Positions 53,158-62,367 are shown, counted from the first letter of the stretch. The stretch is 64,000 nucleotides of DNA from Virgisporangium ochraceum (GCF_016863655.1 NZ_BOPH01000124.1:1-64000), one strand, 5' to 3'. Made by a program: numbers and translations. The notes: generated from the sequence alone by a model not told the origin.

Positions 53158-53793
53158 GTGTCAAAGGAGCAACACGCGGGAAACAGCCGTGCGGGGCAGA
53201 CCGACCGGCGGCGCGGCGAGCTGCTCGACGCCGCCCGGCAGGTGGTGCTCGACCGTGGCATGGCGAGCGCGCGGATCGCCGACGTCGCCAAGGCGACGAA
53301 CGTGAGCGGGGGTCTCGTCCACTACCACTTCGCCACCAAGGACGAGCTCATGGCGGAGATGCTGCGGGCGTCGAGCGAGGCGGAGCGGAAGCAGCTCGCG
53401 CGCCTCGTCGAGGCCGACGCGAGCGCCCTCGACCGCCTCGACCGCGTGATGCGCTACTACATCCCGAGCACCCGTGCCGACCAGAGCTGGATCCTGTGGA
53501 TCGAGGCGTGGGCGGCGAGCCTGCGGGCACCGGCGATGCGGGCGATCCTGCTGGAGCTGGAGCGCGCCTGGTTGAAGGCACTCGAACGGGTGATCCGCGA
53601 CGGGGTGGCGGCGGGCGAGTTCACCTGTCCCGACCCGGTCTCGGCCGCGGAGCGGCTCGACGCGTTGCTCGACGGGCTGATGGTGCGCAACACCGTGCAC
53701 CCCGGTGCGATCCCGCGCAAGCGGCTGCTGGAGCACGTGCGCACCGCCGCGGCCCGCGAGGTCGGCCTGCGCCGCGAGGACTTCCCCGCTTGA
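53158..53793 (+). CDS. TetR-family transcriptional regulator
   Basis: A 211-aa regulator. The N-terminal helix-turn-helix reads RRGELLDAARQVVLDRGMAS, then IADVAKATNVSGGLVHYHFATK. The C-terminal domain (about 85-205) resembles BetI/TetR_C_6-type ligand domains (SWILWIEAWAASLRAPAMR). GTG 53158 is chosen because operator B and the divergent promoter lie upstream; the open frame continues through them. It is the best candidate for binding the TGACTG-N6-CAGTCA sites. Relatives of this subtype include repressors of choline/betaine genes, which fits the regulon content. Confidence 0.9.
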   Translation: MSKEQHAGNSRAGQTDRRRGELLDAARQVVLDRGMASARIADVAKATNVSGGLVHYHFATKDELMAEMLRASSEAERKQLARLVEADASALDRLDRVMRYYIPSTRADQSWILWIEAWAASLRAPAMRAILLELERAWLKALERVIRDGVAAGEFTCPDPVSAAERLDALLDGLMVRNTVHPGAIPRKRLLEHVRTAAAREVGLRREDFPA

Positions 53794-53813
53794 CACGTCG
53801 CCGCTCCGTCGAT

Positions 53814-53831
53814 TGACTGAACCACCAGTCA
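53814..53831. promoter_or_regulatory. TetR-type operator C
   Basis: TGACTG-AACCAC-CAGTCA, the perfect form of the inverted repeat, in the gap between the TetR gene and the acyl-CoA dehydrogenase, 24 nt before the latter. Confidence 0.8.
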
Positions 53832-53855
53832 GTTTCGTGGACCCGGGAGCCGCTG

Positions 53856-55022
53856 ATGGCGCCGCTGGTACAGCTGTCCGCCGGGCAGCAACGCCTTGCC
53901 GACCGGGCGCGCCGCTTCGTCGACGAGGTCCTGCTGCCGCACGAGGTCGACGCCGAGCGGGCCCGTGGCCGGCTGCCCGACGAGGTCGTCGCCCGCATCC
54001 GCGACGAGGCGCTGGCCGCGAACCTGGCCGGCGGCCGGCACGCGGTCGAGCACGGCGGGCAGGGCTGGTCGACGGTCGACTACGTGGCCGTGCACGAGCA
54101 GTTCGGCCGCTGCACGAACGGGCTGTGGTGGTGGGTGCCCGACGCGTACAACGTGCTCGGCGCCGGCACCCCCGAGCAGATCGAGCGACACCTCGTGCCG
54201 TCGCTGCGCGGCACCGCGTCGCTGTCGTACGCGGTCACCGAGGAGCACGCCGGCTCCGACCCGTCCGGAATCGTCACCACCGCCCGCCGCGACGGCGACC
54301 ACTGGGTGATCGACGGCGAGAAGTGGTTCGTCACCAGCGGCGACGTGGCGACCGCCCACATCGTGGTCGCGAACGCCGACGGCCTCGGTCCGACGCTGTT
54401 CATCGTCGACGCCGACCACCCGGGGGTGACGACCGTCGACGACCCGCCGTTCACCCACTCGTTCCCGCACGGGCACCCGACGATCCGCTTCACCGACGTG
54501 CGCGTGGGGCCGGAGGCGGTCCTGGGCGGTCTCGGCGCGGCCGACACGTTGCAGCAGGCGTGGTTCGTGGAGGAGCGCCTCGGCATCGCCGTGCACTGCG
54601 TGGGCGCGATGGGGAGGCTGCTGGAGGAGGCCGTCGAGTGGGCCTCCAGGCGCGAGCAGGGCGGCGCCCGCATCATAGACCACCAGGGCGTGTCGTTCCC
54701 GCTGGCCGACTCGGCCGCCGACGCCGCCGCCGCGCGCCTGCTGGTCTACGAGGTGGCGGCGCTTGCCGACGGCGGCGCCGACCCGAAGGTGGTGCACGCC
54801 AAGGCGTCCCTCGCCAAGCTGTTCGCCAGCGAGGCCGCCTACCGCTGCGCCGACCGCGTGGTGCAGACCTTCGGCGGACGCGGCTACGTGCGCACCTACG
54901 CGGCGGAGCGGTTCCTGCGCGAGCTGCGCGTCGACCGGATCTGGGAGGGCACCAGCGAGATCCAGCGGCTGGTCGTCGCGCGGGCCCTGCAACGCCGCGG
55001 CGTCCGCACCGTCATCGCCTAG
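53856..55022 (+). CDS. Acyl-CoA dehydrogenase family protein
   Basis: A 388-aa flavoenzyme homologue. The sequence shows the FAD/substrate segments YAVTEEHAGSDPSGI and WVIDGEKWFVTSGDVATAHI, and the C-terminal QTFGGRGYVRTYAAERFLRELRVDRIWEGTSEIQRLV, where the Glu in WEGTSEI is the usual catalytic base of one subgroup. It abstracts electrons from an acyl-CoA, passing them to ETF. ATG 53856 has GGGAG at good spacing and operator C upstream. The stop codon is immediately followed by a transposase remnant in the same frame. Confidence 0.92.
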   Translation: MAPLVQLSAGQQRLADRARRFVDEVLLPHEVDAERARGRLPDEVVARIRDEALAANLAGGRHAVEHGGQGWSTVDYVAVHEQFGRCTNGLWWWVPDAYNVLGAGTPEQIERHLVPSLRGTASLSYAVTEEHAGSDPSGIVTTARRDGDHWVIDGEKWFVTSGDVATAHIVVANADGLGPTLFIVDADHPGVTTVDDPPFTHSFPHGHPTIRFTDVRVGPEAVLGGLGAADTLQQAWFVEERLGIAVHCVGAMGRLLEEAVEWASRREQGGARIIDHQGVSFPLADSAADAAAARLLVYEVAALADGGADPKVVHAKASLAKLFASEAAYRCADRVVQTFGGRGYVRTYAAERFLRELRVDRIWEGTSEIQRLVVARALQRRGVRTVIA

Positions 55023-55168
55023 TACCGGGGCGGGTTCACCCTCGACGACTCCACCGTCGACGAGCAGGCCCGCGCGGTCACCTGCCCATTGCGCGAACGC
55101 TGCACCACGACCAAGGACGGACGCAGCATCCGGCCGCACCCACACCACGCGCTGCTACGAAAGGCCCG
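55023..55168 (+). pseudogene. IS1182-type transposase C-terminal remnant
   Basis: Immediately after the acyl-CoA dehydrogenase stop, in the same frame, about 49 codons read YRGGFTLDDSTVDEQARAVT, then CPLRERCTTTKDGRSIRPHPHHALLRKAR. The Cys-Pro-Leu-Arg-x-Arg-Cys-Thr-Thr plus Pro-His-His pattern is typical of the C-terminal part of IS1182-like transposases. The upstream part is missing and the region between the motifs appears shortened, so this is a decayed fragment. It ends next to repeat copy B. Confidence 0.7.
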
Positions 55169-55215
55169 CCACTTTCGATCACCAGCCGGTCAGCGGTCCC
55201 CGGCACGACCGCGCT
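55169..55215 (+). repeat. Dispersed 47-bp repeat, copy B
   Basis: Begins CCACTTTCGATCACCAGCCG; 43 of 47 bases match the minus strand at 18428-18474. It adjoins the transposase remnant, so it may be an insertion-element end or flank. Confidence 0.75.
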
Positions 55216-55242
55216 GTCGTTCAGCGGTCTCCCAGGCCGGCA

Positions 55243-56739
55243 TCAGCGGTGCATCGACGGCGCGATGACGTTGACCTGGCCGCGCCAGTTGTGGGTGCGG
55301 TTGCCACCGGCGGCGCGGGCCGCCGCCATCGCGTCCTCGGTGACCTGGAGCAGGCGACCGGGAACCGGCGCGTCGTACGGGAGCGCGGCCACACCGACCG
55401 ACGCGGTGACCCGGACCTCCACGTCGGAGTCCAGCGGCACCTTCGGGTTCGCCACCGCGTCGCGGACCGCCTCGGCGAAATGCCCGGCGTGGTAGCCGTC
55501 TGCGTCGAGCAGCAGGATGCCGAAGCGGTGCGGGCCGGTGCGGGCGATGAGGTCCTCCGGCCGGCACATGGCCCGCAGCCGTCGCGTCACCTCGCGCAGC
55601 ACCGTGTCTCCGGCCGGCTGCCCGTAGGTCTCGACGATCACGCGGAACACGTCGAGTTCGACGGCGACCAGGCCGAACTGGCCGCGGTTGCGCAGCGCCC
55701 GCTCACCCTCGATCGCGATGTTCGCCTCGAACACGCCCCGCGAGTGCAGCCCGGTGAGCGGATCGACGATCGCGCGTTCGCGTTCGCTCGCGGTGTGCGC
55801 GATCAGCCGGCTCACCAGAAGCACCATCAGCAGCACCGCGGCCGGCACCACGAACCACAGGTGGTCGACGCCGGCTCGGCCCGGCGCGACGAGCATCAGC
55901 ACCGGAAGCAGCGCACCGATCACGAGCACGGTCAGCCGGGTTCCGCCGATGGGACCGGTGACGCTCGGCGCCCGGCTGTCGAGCCACCGCATCGACGGGT
56001 GCAGCGCGGAGGCACCCAGCAGCACGTAGGACAGGATCCACCCGCCGTCGAGCCAGCTGCCGTCCTCGTAGGTGCCGTTGGCCGAGCCCACCGCGTACAG
56101 CACGTCGGCGGCGAGCATGACGACCAGCCCGGTCGCCAGCAGCCGGAACGCCGGCGTCCGCGCGCCGGTGCCGAGGATCAGGCGCAGGGCGACCGCCAGC
56201 ACGAGGAGGTCGAGGATCGGGTAGGCGATCACCAGCGCCGTGGTCTCACCGTCGGCCGCGAGCGGCGCGATGACGTACACCCACCACAGGACACCGGCGG
56301 CGATCACCAGCACGGCGGGGTCGACGAGCGTGGCCGACTCTCCGCGCGGGATGCGCCGCCGCACGAACATGATGAGCGCCACCAGAATGAACACGTACAT
56401 GCCGAGATAGCACACGTCGACAGCGGTGCCTTCACCGATGATGAGGTAGAGCACGTCCCCGGTCGCGTAGGAGATCTGACCGGCGGCGAGCAGCAGCCAG
56501 CCGAGCGGCGCCGCCGGCCGGTGGATGACGACGCCGGCCACCACCGCGAGCGCGGCGCTCACCCCGACCGCCGTGTACAGCAGCTGCTGCGGGTCGTACG
56601 GCAGCACGAAGTAGAGGGCGAGACAGAACAGCCCGATGCCGGAGTAGACCAGCCACAGGAAGGGAGCGCGTTGCTTTCGCGGTGAAGTGTGAGAATTCAC
56701 GCGGTCATGATTCACCGTCTTCGTTCGATCGAGGTCCAC
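55243..56739 (-). CDS. Membrane protein with a degenerate GGDEF domain
   Basis: A 498-aa protein. About eight to ten membrane spans (roughly residues 25-325) form an integral sensor region. A GGDEF-type domain follows (about 335-490), recognisable from AIVDPLTGLHSRGVFEANIA and VAVELDVFRVIVETYGQPAGD. The catalytic GGDEF motif is replaced by GPHRF (RTGPHRFGILL near residue 400), so diguanylate cyclase activity is not expected. It may bind GTP or act as a structural or sensory module. GTG 56739 is uncertain; GTG 56715 or 56700 are alternatives. Confidence 0.82.
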   Translation of the reverse strand: MDLDRTKTVNHDRVNSHTSPRKQRAPFLWLVYSGIGLFCLALYFVLPYDPQQLLYTAVGVSAALAVVAGVVIHRPAAPLGWLLLAAGQISYATGDVLYLIIGEGTAVDVCYLGMYVFILVALIMFVRRRIPRGESATLVDPAVLVIAAGVLWWVYVIAPLAADGETTALVIAYPILDLLVLAVALRLILGTGARTPAFRLLATGLVVMLAADVLYAVGSANGTYEDGSWLDGGWILSYVLLGASALHPSMRWLDSRAPSVTGPIGGTRLTVLVIGALLPVLMLVAPGRAGVDHLWFVVPAAVLLMVLLVSRLIAHTASERERAIVDPLTGLHSRGVFEANIAIEGERALRNRGQFGLVAVELDVFRVIVETYGQPAGDTVLREVTRRLRAMCRPEDLIARTGPHRFGILLLDADGYHAGHFAEAVRDAVANPKVPLDSDVEVRVTASVGVAALPYDAPVPGRLLQVTEDAMAAARAAGGNRTHNWRGQVNVIAPSMHR

Positions 56740-56758
56740 CGGACGGTCATCGCAACGA

Positions 56759-56778
56759 AACCGTTAGTACCAACGGTT
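56759..56778. promoter_or_regulatory. 7-6-7 dyad upstream of the GGDEF-like gene
   Basis: AACCGTT-AGTACC-AACGGTT, a perfect inverted repeat 20 bp before the predicted GGDEF-like start, flanked by A/T bases. It may be an operator or part of a terminator array with the hairpin at 56811. Confidence 0.5.
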
Positions 56779-56810
56779 TTCGGCTCGCGACGGCGCTTCG
56801 GAAACACCAC

Positions 56811-56838
56811 TACCGGCGTGCCGTTCGACACGCCGGTA
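56811..56838. terminator. Terminator hairpin of the 56.9-62.4 kb operon
   Basis: TACCGGCGTG - 8-nt loop - CACGCCGGTA, a perfect 10-bp stem, 23 nt after the stop of the minus-strand aldehyde dehydrogenase gene. The T-run is weak. Confidence 0.65.
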
Positions 56839-56861
56839 ACGAGCGGAATGACCGTTGCCCG

Positions 56862-58220
56862 CTACCACCTCACCATCACGTGTCGCGGTTCGCTGTAGTG
56901 GTCGAGCGCGGCGGTGGACATGTCGCGCCCGTAGCCGGAGAGCCGGAACCCACCGTGCGGCATCTCCGACGCCGCGGTGATGTGGTCGTTGACCCAGACC
57001 GCGCCGAAGCGCAGCCCGGCCGCCGCGCGCATCGCGCGGCCGGCGTCGGCGGTCCACACGCTCGCCGCGAGCGCGTAGTCGACGTCGCCGGCCATCCGGA
57101 GCGCCTCGGCCTCGTCGGCGGCGCGCTGCACGGTGACGACGGGCCCGAACACCTCGTTCTGCACGATCTCGGACCTTTGGCCGGCGCCGGTCAGCACGGT
57201 CGGCGCGTAGTAGGCGCCCGGTCCGTCCAGGGCGCGGCCGCCGGTGGTCGCGGCGGCGCCGGCGTCCAGCGCCCGGGACACGAACCCGGCGACCCGCTCG
57301 CGCTGGGCGCGGCTCACCAGGGGACCCAGTTCGGTGCCGGCGTCGCGCGGGTCGCCGACCACCAGCGAGGCGGCCGCCGCGGTCACCGCGTCGACGACCC
57401 TCCCGTAGACGCCCGGGGTCGCGATCACGCGGCAGGCGGCGGTGCAGTCCTGGCCGGCGTTGCCGTACCCGGCGGCGCGCACACCCGCCGCCACGGCGTC
57501 GACGTCGGCGTCGTCGAGCACCACGACCGGCGCCTTGCCGCCGAGTTCGAGGTGCAGCCGCTTGAGCGTCGGCGCGGCGGCGGTCGCGACCGCCCGGCCG
57601 GTGCGGACCGAGCCGGTGACCGACACCAGGTCGACGCCCGGGTGCGCGGCGAGCGCGGCGCCCGTCCCGCCGCCGCCGGTCACCACCGTGAAGACCCCCG
57701 GCGGCAACGCCTTCGCGGCGAGGTCGGCCAGGCGCAGCGTGCTCAGCGGGGTCAGCTCGGACGGCTTCAGGACGACCGTGCAGCCGGCGGCGACCGCCGG
57801 CCCGAGCTTCCACACGGCCATCATCAGCGGGTAGTTCCACGGCGTGATCGACGCGACCACACCGACCGGCTCCCGCCGGACCATCGACGTGGCACCGTCG
57901 ACATACTCTCCCGCCGCCGGCGCGCCGAGGCAGCGGGCGGCACCGGCGAAGAACCGGAGGTTGTCGACCGAGAAGTCGATCTCCTCCGGGGTGGCGGCGA
58001 CCGGCTTGCCGACGTTGCGCGACTCGACGTCGGTCAGGCCCTCCCTATCGGCCGCCACGAGGTCGGCCAGGTGCAGCAGCGCGGCCGCCCGCTCCGCCGG
58101 GGTCCGTCGGCGCCAGTCGTCGAACGCCGTCCGCGCGCCGTCGACGGCCGCGTCGAGGTCGGCGGTGCGCGGGACCTCCGCGATCGTCTCACCCGTCGCG
58201 GGGTCGACCACCCGGTCCAT
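56862..58220 (-). CDS. Aldehyde dehydrogenase, aminobutyraldehyde/betaine-aldehyde type
   Basis: A 452-aa NAD(P)-dependent dehydrogenase. It has VVASITPWNYPLMMAVWKLGPAVAAG, VSVTGSVRTG, the base Glu in LHLELGGKAP and the catalytic Cys in GNAGQDCTAACRV, a context typical of gamma-aminobutyraldehyde and betaine-aldehyde dehydrogenases. It would oxidise an aminoaldehyde made by the upstream aminotransferase or Rieske oxygenase. ATG 58220 shares a base with the aminotransferase stop codon (TGATG). It is the last gene of the four-gene minus-strand operon. Confidence 0.92.
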   Translation of the reverse strand: MDRVVDPATGETIAEVPRTADLDAAVDGARTAFDDWRRRTPAERAAALLHLADLVAADREGLTDVESRNVGKPVAATPEEIDFSVDNLRFFAGAARCLGAPAAGEYVDGATSMVRREPVGVVASITPWNYPLMMAVWKLGPAVAAGCTVVLKPSELTPLSTLRLADLAAKALPPGVFTVVTGGGGTGAALAAHPGVDLVSVTGSVRTGRAVATAAAPTLKRLHLELGGKAPVVVLDDADVDAVAAGVRAAGYGNAGQDCTAACRVIATPGVYGRVVDAVTAAAASLVVGDPRDAGTELGPLVSRAQRERVAGFVSRALDAGAAATTGGRALDGPGAYYAPTVLTGAGQRSEIVQNEVFGPVVTVQRAADEAEALRMAGDVDYALAASVWTADAGRAMRAAAGLRFGAVWVNDHITAASEMPHGGFRLSGYGRDMSTAALDHYSEPRHVMVRW

Positions 58221-59581
58221 CAGCCGCGCGCCGCGCCGAGGTCGGCGGCCAGCCGGCCCAGGTTGGACAGGAACAGCCGCACGTCGGCGTCGGAGTGCTG
58301 GACGGACACCGTCCACTGTTCGCACTTGCCCCACGGCGGCAGGAACACCCCGCCGTTGTGCTGGTACAGCCAGTGCGCGTGGCCCCACTGGTCGGGGTAG
58401 GCGAGGAAGTCGCGGTAGTGGTCGAGCCGGTCGTGGAAGATGACCGCGCCCTTCGCGCCGTAGGCGCGTACGAACCCGGGCAGGCGGTGCCGGCGCAGGA
58501 TGTCCGTCGCGCCCTCGACCATCGTCGTGCGCAGCGACGCGAAGTGGGCGTAGGCGTCGTCGGTGAGGATCTCGGTGAGCACGGCGCGGCTGGCCGCCAT
58601 CGTCAGCGGGTTGCCGTTGAACGTGCCCACCTGTTCGTACGCGCCGCTGGTGATGAGGCCCATCAGCTCGCGGGTGCCGCCGATCGCCCCGCACGGCAGG
58701 CCGCCGCCGAGCGCCTTGGCCAGACAGATGAGGTCGGGCACGACGCCCGACCACTCGGTCGCGCCGCCGGGCGCCAGCCCGAGCCCGGTCTTCACCTCGT
58801 CGAACGCGAGGTACGCACCGTGGCGGTGCAGCAGGTAACGCAGGCCGGCCAGGTACCCGTGCGGCGGCGGGATGAGGCCGATGTTCATCATCACCGGCTC
58901 GATGATCATGCCGGCGATCTCGTCGGGGTTCTCGGCCAGCACCCGTTCGACGGCGGCGAGGTCACCGAACGGCACCACGACCGTCAACGCCACCAACGGA
59001 TCGGGAACCGCGGTGCCGACCGGTACGGAGTTCGGCTTCCCGGCCGGGCCCGCCGCTTCCTCGCTCGGGTACACGGACACCTGCACGCTGTCGTGGTGCC
59101 CGTGGTACGAACCCTCGACCTTGATGATCTTCGGCCGGCCGGTGGCCGTGCGCATGAGGTGGACGGCGTCCATCGTGGACTCGGTGCCGGAGTTGTTGAA
59201 CCGCCACATCGGCAGGTCGAACCGGCGGGCCAGGTCGCGGGCGACCACGACCGAGTCAGCGGTCGGCTGCGCGAAGTGGGTGCCCTTGCGCACCCGGTCG
59301 GACACGGCGGCGACCACCGCGGGATGCGCGTGCCCGACGAGGCCGACGCCGAACCCGCCGTGCAGGTCGACGTACTCCGTGCCGTCGACGTCCACCAGGT
59401 GCGAGCCGCTGCCCCGGTCGATCCACACCGCTCCGGGCGGCGCGTCCTGCCAGTTCGACACGACGCCACCGGGCAGCACGTCGGCGCACTCCTGCCGGAC
59501 CCGCTGCGACTCACCGGTGCGCGCGAGAAAAAGCTTCTCCTGGACCGCGATGAGGCCGTCGAGGATGTCCAGGTCCGTCAC
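58220..59581 (-). CDS. Class III aminotransferase (GSAM/omega-aminotransferase-like)
   Basis: A 453-aa pyridoxal-phosphate enzyme. It has the N-terminal WIDRGSGSHLVDVDGTEYVDLHGGFGVGLVGH, the PLP-ring region NNSGTESTMDAVHLMR, IIEPVMMNIG and the Schiff-base Lys in CLAKALGGGLP. The closest families are glutamate-1-semialdehyde aminomutase-like and omega-amino-acid transaminases. GTG 59581 is preferred since AGGAGG lies 6 nt upstream; GTG 59587 would abut that Shine-Dalgarno sequence. It overlaps the aldehyde dehydrogenase by 1 nt and follows the Rieske gene by 2 nt, so one operon is likely. Confidence 0.9.
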   Translation of the reverse strand: MTDLDILDGLIAVQEKLFLARTGESQRVRQECADVLPGGVVSNWQDAPPGAVWIDRGSGSHLVDVDGTEYVDLHGGFGVGLVGHAHPAVVAAVSDRVRKGTHFAQPTADSVVVARDLARRFDLPMWRFNNSGTESTMDAVHLMRTATGRPKIIKVEGSYHGHHDSVQVSVYPSEEAAGPAGKPNSVPVGTAVPDPLVALTVVVPFGDLAAVERVLAENPDEIAGMIIEPVMMNIGLIPPPHGYLAGLRYLLHRHGAYLAFDEVKTGLGLAPGGATEWSGVVPDLICLAKALGGGLPCGAIGGTRELMGLITSGAYEQVGTFNGNPLTMAASRAVLTEILTDDAYAHFASLRTTMVEGATDILRRHRLPGFVRAYGAKGAVIFHDRLDHYRDFLAYPDQWGHAHWLYQHNGGVFLPPWGKCEQWTVSVQHSDADVRLFLSNLGRLAADLGAARG

Positions 59582-59583
59582 CG

Positions 59584-60747
59584 TCACCCTCCTACGTGGA
59601 CGGTCGTCGGCAGCCGGCCGTCGAGGTACGTGCGGGCCACCACGCCGATCGCCTGCGCCACCCCGTCCTCGCTCTCCCGCGACAGCGGGCCGGGCCGGTA
59701 GCCGGCGCTGCGGACGCCGCGCTGCACGCTCTCGCACGCGGTCCAGTCCTGCTTGTTCGTGATGTCCCAGAACTGCACCGCGTACGAGGGGTCGAACCCG
59801 TCGCGGGCGACCACCTCCGGCGGGAACAGCCACTGGCACCGGATGCGGGTGCGGCCGGCGTCGAGCGGCTCCAGCACGTGCGTCAGCACGTAGTCGGGGT
59901 GCGGGCTCAGCAGCAGGGTCGGCACCAGGTGCAGGTACAGGACCTCGCGCCGGGAGGCACCGGTGACGCCCGGCATCGGACCGACCGGGCTCTCCCCGGA
60001 CACCGACATCGTCTCGGCGCCCTCGCCGAGCTCCATGTTTCCGCCGATCCACATGCCGTCGCTCGCGAACATCTCGCCGCTGTCGGGCGGCGACACCCGG
60101 CACAGCTCCGGGTGGATCGACGAGCAGTGGTAGCACTCGTGGTAGTTCTCGATCGCGAGCTTCCAGTTGGCGTTCAGCTCGTAGGTGTGCTCGGCGGCGA
60201 CGACGAGGCGATCGATGCCGTAGGGCGCGAGCCGCTCGTCGAGCCCGGCGAAGTACGTCGACACCGGCGGCGCCGACCCGTCGGCGTTGACGAACACGAA
60301 CCCCTGCCACTCGGCGACCGGCACGGGCACGAGGCCGTAAGCGGAGGTGTCGAGGCCGGCGCGGTGGTCGGCGGGCACCCTGTGCAGGCTCCCGTCGAGG
60401 TCGAACACCCAGTTGTGGTACGGGCAGGCGATGAAGCGGCCGCTCGCCGTCGCGCCGCAGGGCAGCAGCTCGTGGGCGCGGTGCCGGCAGGTGTTGTGGA
60501 ACCCGCGCAGCGCGCCGTCCTCACCGCGCACGAGGAGCACGGCCGACGCGTCGAACGGCACGGCCCGCCGCGACCGCGGCTCCCCGACGTCGGTGCTCCG
60601 CCCGACGCACACCCAGCCGCCGGCGAGGAGGACCCGCCGCTCCCACGCGAGCACCGCGTCGTCGGTGTAGGCACCGGCCGGCAGCATGGTCCCGGTGCCC
60701 GTCAGGCAGGCGCGGACCTCGTCGGGGTCGAGCGGCACGGACGTCAT
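59584..60747 (-). CDS. Rieske non-heme iron oxygenase (carnitine/betaine monooxygenase-like)
   Basis: A 387-aa oxygenase alpha subunit. The N-terminal Rieske [2Fe-2S] site is Cys-His and Cys-His in NTCRHRAHELLPC and ACPYHNWVFD. The mononuclear iron site follows in IENYHECYHCSSIHPEL, with the Asp in FWDITNKQDW. The arrangement resembles CntA, GbcA and related enzymes that hydroxylate quaternary amines and release an amine and an aldehyde. No reductase partner is in the window, so electrons must come from elsewhere. ATG 60747 overlaps the upstream FAD oxidoreductase stop codon. Confidence 0.9.
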   Translation of the reverse strand: MTSVPLDPDEVRACLTGTGTMLPAGAYTDDAVLAWERRVLLAGGWVCVGRSTDVGEPRSRRAVPFDASAVLLVRGEDGALRGFHNTCRHRAHELLPCGATASGRFIACPYHNWVFDLDGSLHRVPADHRAGLDTSAYGLVPVPVAEWQGFVFVNADGSAPPVSTYFAGLDERLAPYGIDRLVVAAEHTYELNANWKLAIENYHECYHCSSIHPELCRVSPPDSGEMFASDGMWIGGNMELGEGAETMSVSGESPVGPMPGVTGASRREVLYLHLVPTLLLSPHPDYVLTHVLEPLDAGRTRIRCQWLFPPEVVARDGFDPSYAVQFWDITNKQDWTACESVQRGVRSAGYRPGPLSRESEDGVAQAIGVVARTYLDGRLPTTVHVGG

Positions 60748-62357
60748 CACCGTCTCCTGTTGTCCTTGAGGATGCGTCGGCTGCACAGGTAGCCGGCGAT
60801 CCCGGTGACCCCGCCGCCGCCGTGAGTGGCCGACGAGCACTGGTACAGGCCGCGGACCGGCGTGGTGAAGTCGGCGTATCCCGGGGCGGGGCGCAGGTGG
60901 AAGAGCTGGTCCGGGGTCAGCTCGCCGTGGAAGATGTTGCCGCCGACGAGCCCGTACTCGTGCTCCATCTCGTGCGGGCCGATCACCTGGCGGTGCAGGA
61001 TCGAGCCGGCGAAGCCGGGCGCGTGCTTGTCGAACTCGGCGATGACCCGGTCGGCGTACGCGGCCAGCTCCTCGGGCTGCGGGTCGCCCGCCCAGGTGTG
61101 CGGCACCCACTGGGTGAACATCGACATGATGTGCGTTCCGGGTGGGCAGAGTGTGTCGTCCACAGTGGACGGTATGACCGAGTCGGAGAACGGACGGGCC
61201 GCGGCCCGGCCCTCACGCGCGTCCTGGAACGCTCTTTCCAGATACTCCAGCGACTGCGCCAGCTCGATGGCGCCGGAGTGGTCGGCGAGGTCGGGGCGCG
61301 CGGCGAAGCGCGGCAGCCCCGACAGCGCGACGTTGATCTTCACGGTGCCGCTGCGGGTGCGCAGCCGCTCGATGTCGCTGACGAAGTCGGCCGGCAGCTC
61401 GGAGCGGTCGAGGTGCCGGAGGAACGTGAGCTTCGGGTGGGTCGCCGCGACCACGACCGGCGCCCGGAACTCGCGGCCGTCGCGGGTGGCGACCCCGACC
61501 GCGCGACCGTTCTCGACGAGGATCCGCTCCACCGGCGAACCGGTACGCACCGTGGCGCCGAACGCCTCCGCCGAGGCGCGGATCGAAGCCGACACCGCGC
61601 CCATGCCGCCGACCGGGTACCCCCAGCCGCCCATCTTGCCGTCGCCGATGTCGCCGATGGTGTGGTGCATCATCACGTACGCCGTGCCCGGCGCCTCCGG
61701 GCCGGCCCACGTGCCGATGATGCCGTTGACGGCCATCAGCCCCTTGACCTCCGGCGAGGTGAACCACTCGTTCAGCACGTCGGAGATGCTCATCGTGAAC
61801 AGCCGCACCGCGTCGGCCGACCGCCGCACGTCGAGGCCACGCAGCCCCCACGCCATCCGCAGCTGGTCGACCAGGTCGCGGGGGCGCCGCGACCCGACCC
61901 GCGGCGGCGTGCGCAGCAGCAGCGGGGCGAGCACGTCGCCGACACCGCGCAGCCACGCGTCGAACCGGGGCATGGCCTCGGCGTCGGCCTTCGAGAACGC
62001 CGCCAGCTCGTCGTGGTCGGCGGCCGGGTCCTCGGTGAGCAGCAGCGACCGGCCGTCGTCGTACGGCGCGAACGACGGGCCCATCGGGACGACCCGGTAC
62101 CCGTGCTCGCGCAGCCGGAGCCCGTCGATGATCGTCGGCGGCATCAGGCTCATCACGTACGACAGGGCGGTGACCTTGAACTCCGGGCCCCACGGGGTCT
62201 CGGTGGTGGCCGCTCCGCCGGTGTTGTCGCGGGCCTCCAGCACGAGCGGGCGCAGCCCGGCCCTGGCGAGGTACGCCGCGGCGACCAGGCCGTTGTGCCC
62301 ACCGCCGATCACGATCGCCGAACACTCACGGTCTGGCTCTTGTGACCGGGGCGTCAT
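60747..62357 (-). CDS. FAD-dependent oxidoreductase, PYROXD2-like (second copy)
   Basis: A 536-aa flavoprotein. FAD motif: SAIVIGGGHNGLVAAAYLARAG at about residues 13-34; then GGAATTETPWGPEF, GTWAGPEAPGTAYVMMHH, GGNIFHGELTPDQLF and the C-terminal CSSATHGGGGVTGIAGY. It is paralogous to the enzyme at 48281-49876 and both sit behind the same operator type. ATG 62357 begins 10 nt downstream of operator D. It is the first gene of the operon to 56862. The substrate is unknown; an amine- or alcohol-derived compound is suggested by context. Confidence 0.9.
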   Translation of the reverse strand: MTPRSQEPDRECSAIVIGGGHNGLVAAAYLARAGLRPLVLEARDNTGGAATTETPWGPEFKVTALSYVMSLMPPTIIDGLRLREHGYRVVPMGPSFAPYDDGRSLLLTEDPAADHDELAAFSKADAEAMPRFDAWLRGVGDVLAPLLLRTPPRVGSRRPRDLVDQLRMAWGLRGLDVRRSADAVRLFTMSISDVLNEWFTSPEVKGLMAVNGIIGTWAGPEAPGTAYVMMHHTIGDIGDGKMGGWGYPVGGMGAVSASIRASAEAFGATVRTGSPVERILVENGRAVGVATRDGREFRAPVVVAATHPKLTFLRHLDRSELPADFVSDIERLRTRSGTVKINVALSGLPRFAARPDLADHSGAIELAQSLEYLERAFQDAREGRAAARPFSDSVIPSTVDDTLCPPGTHIMSMFTQWVPHTWAGDPQPEELAAYADRVIAEFDKHAPGFAGSILHRQVIGPHEMEHEYGLVGGNIFHGELTPDQLFHLRPAPGYADFTTPVRGLYQCSSATHGGGGVTGIAGYLCSRRILKDNRRR

Positions 62358-62367
62358 GTCGACAGAC

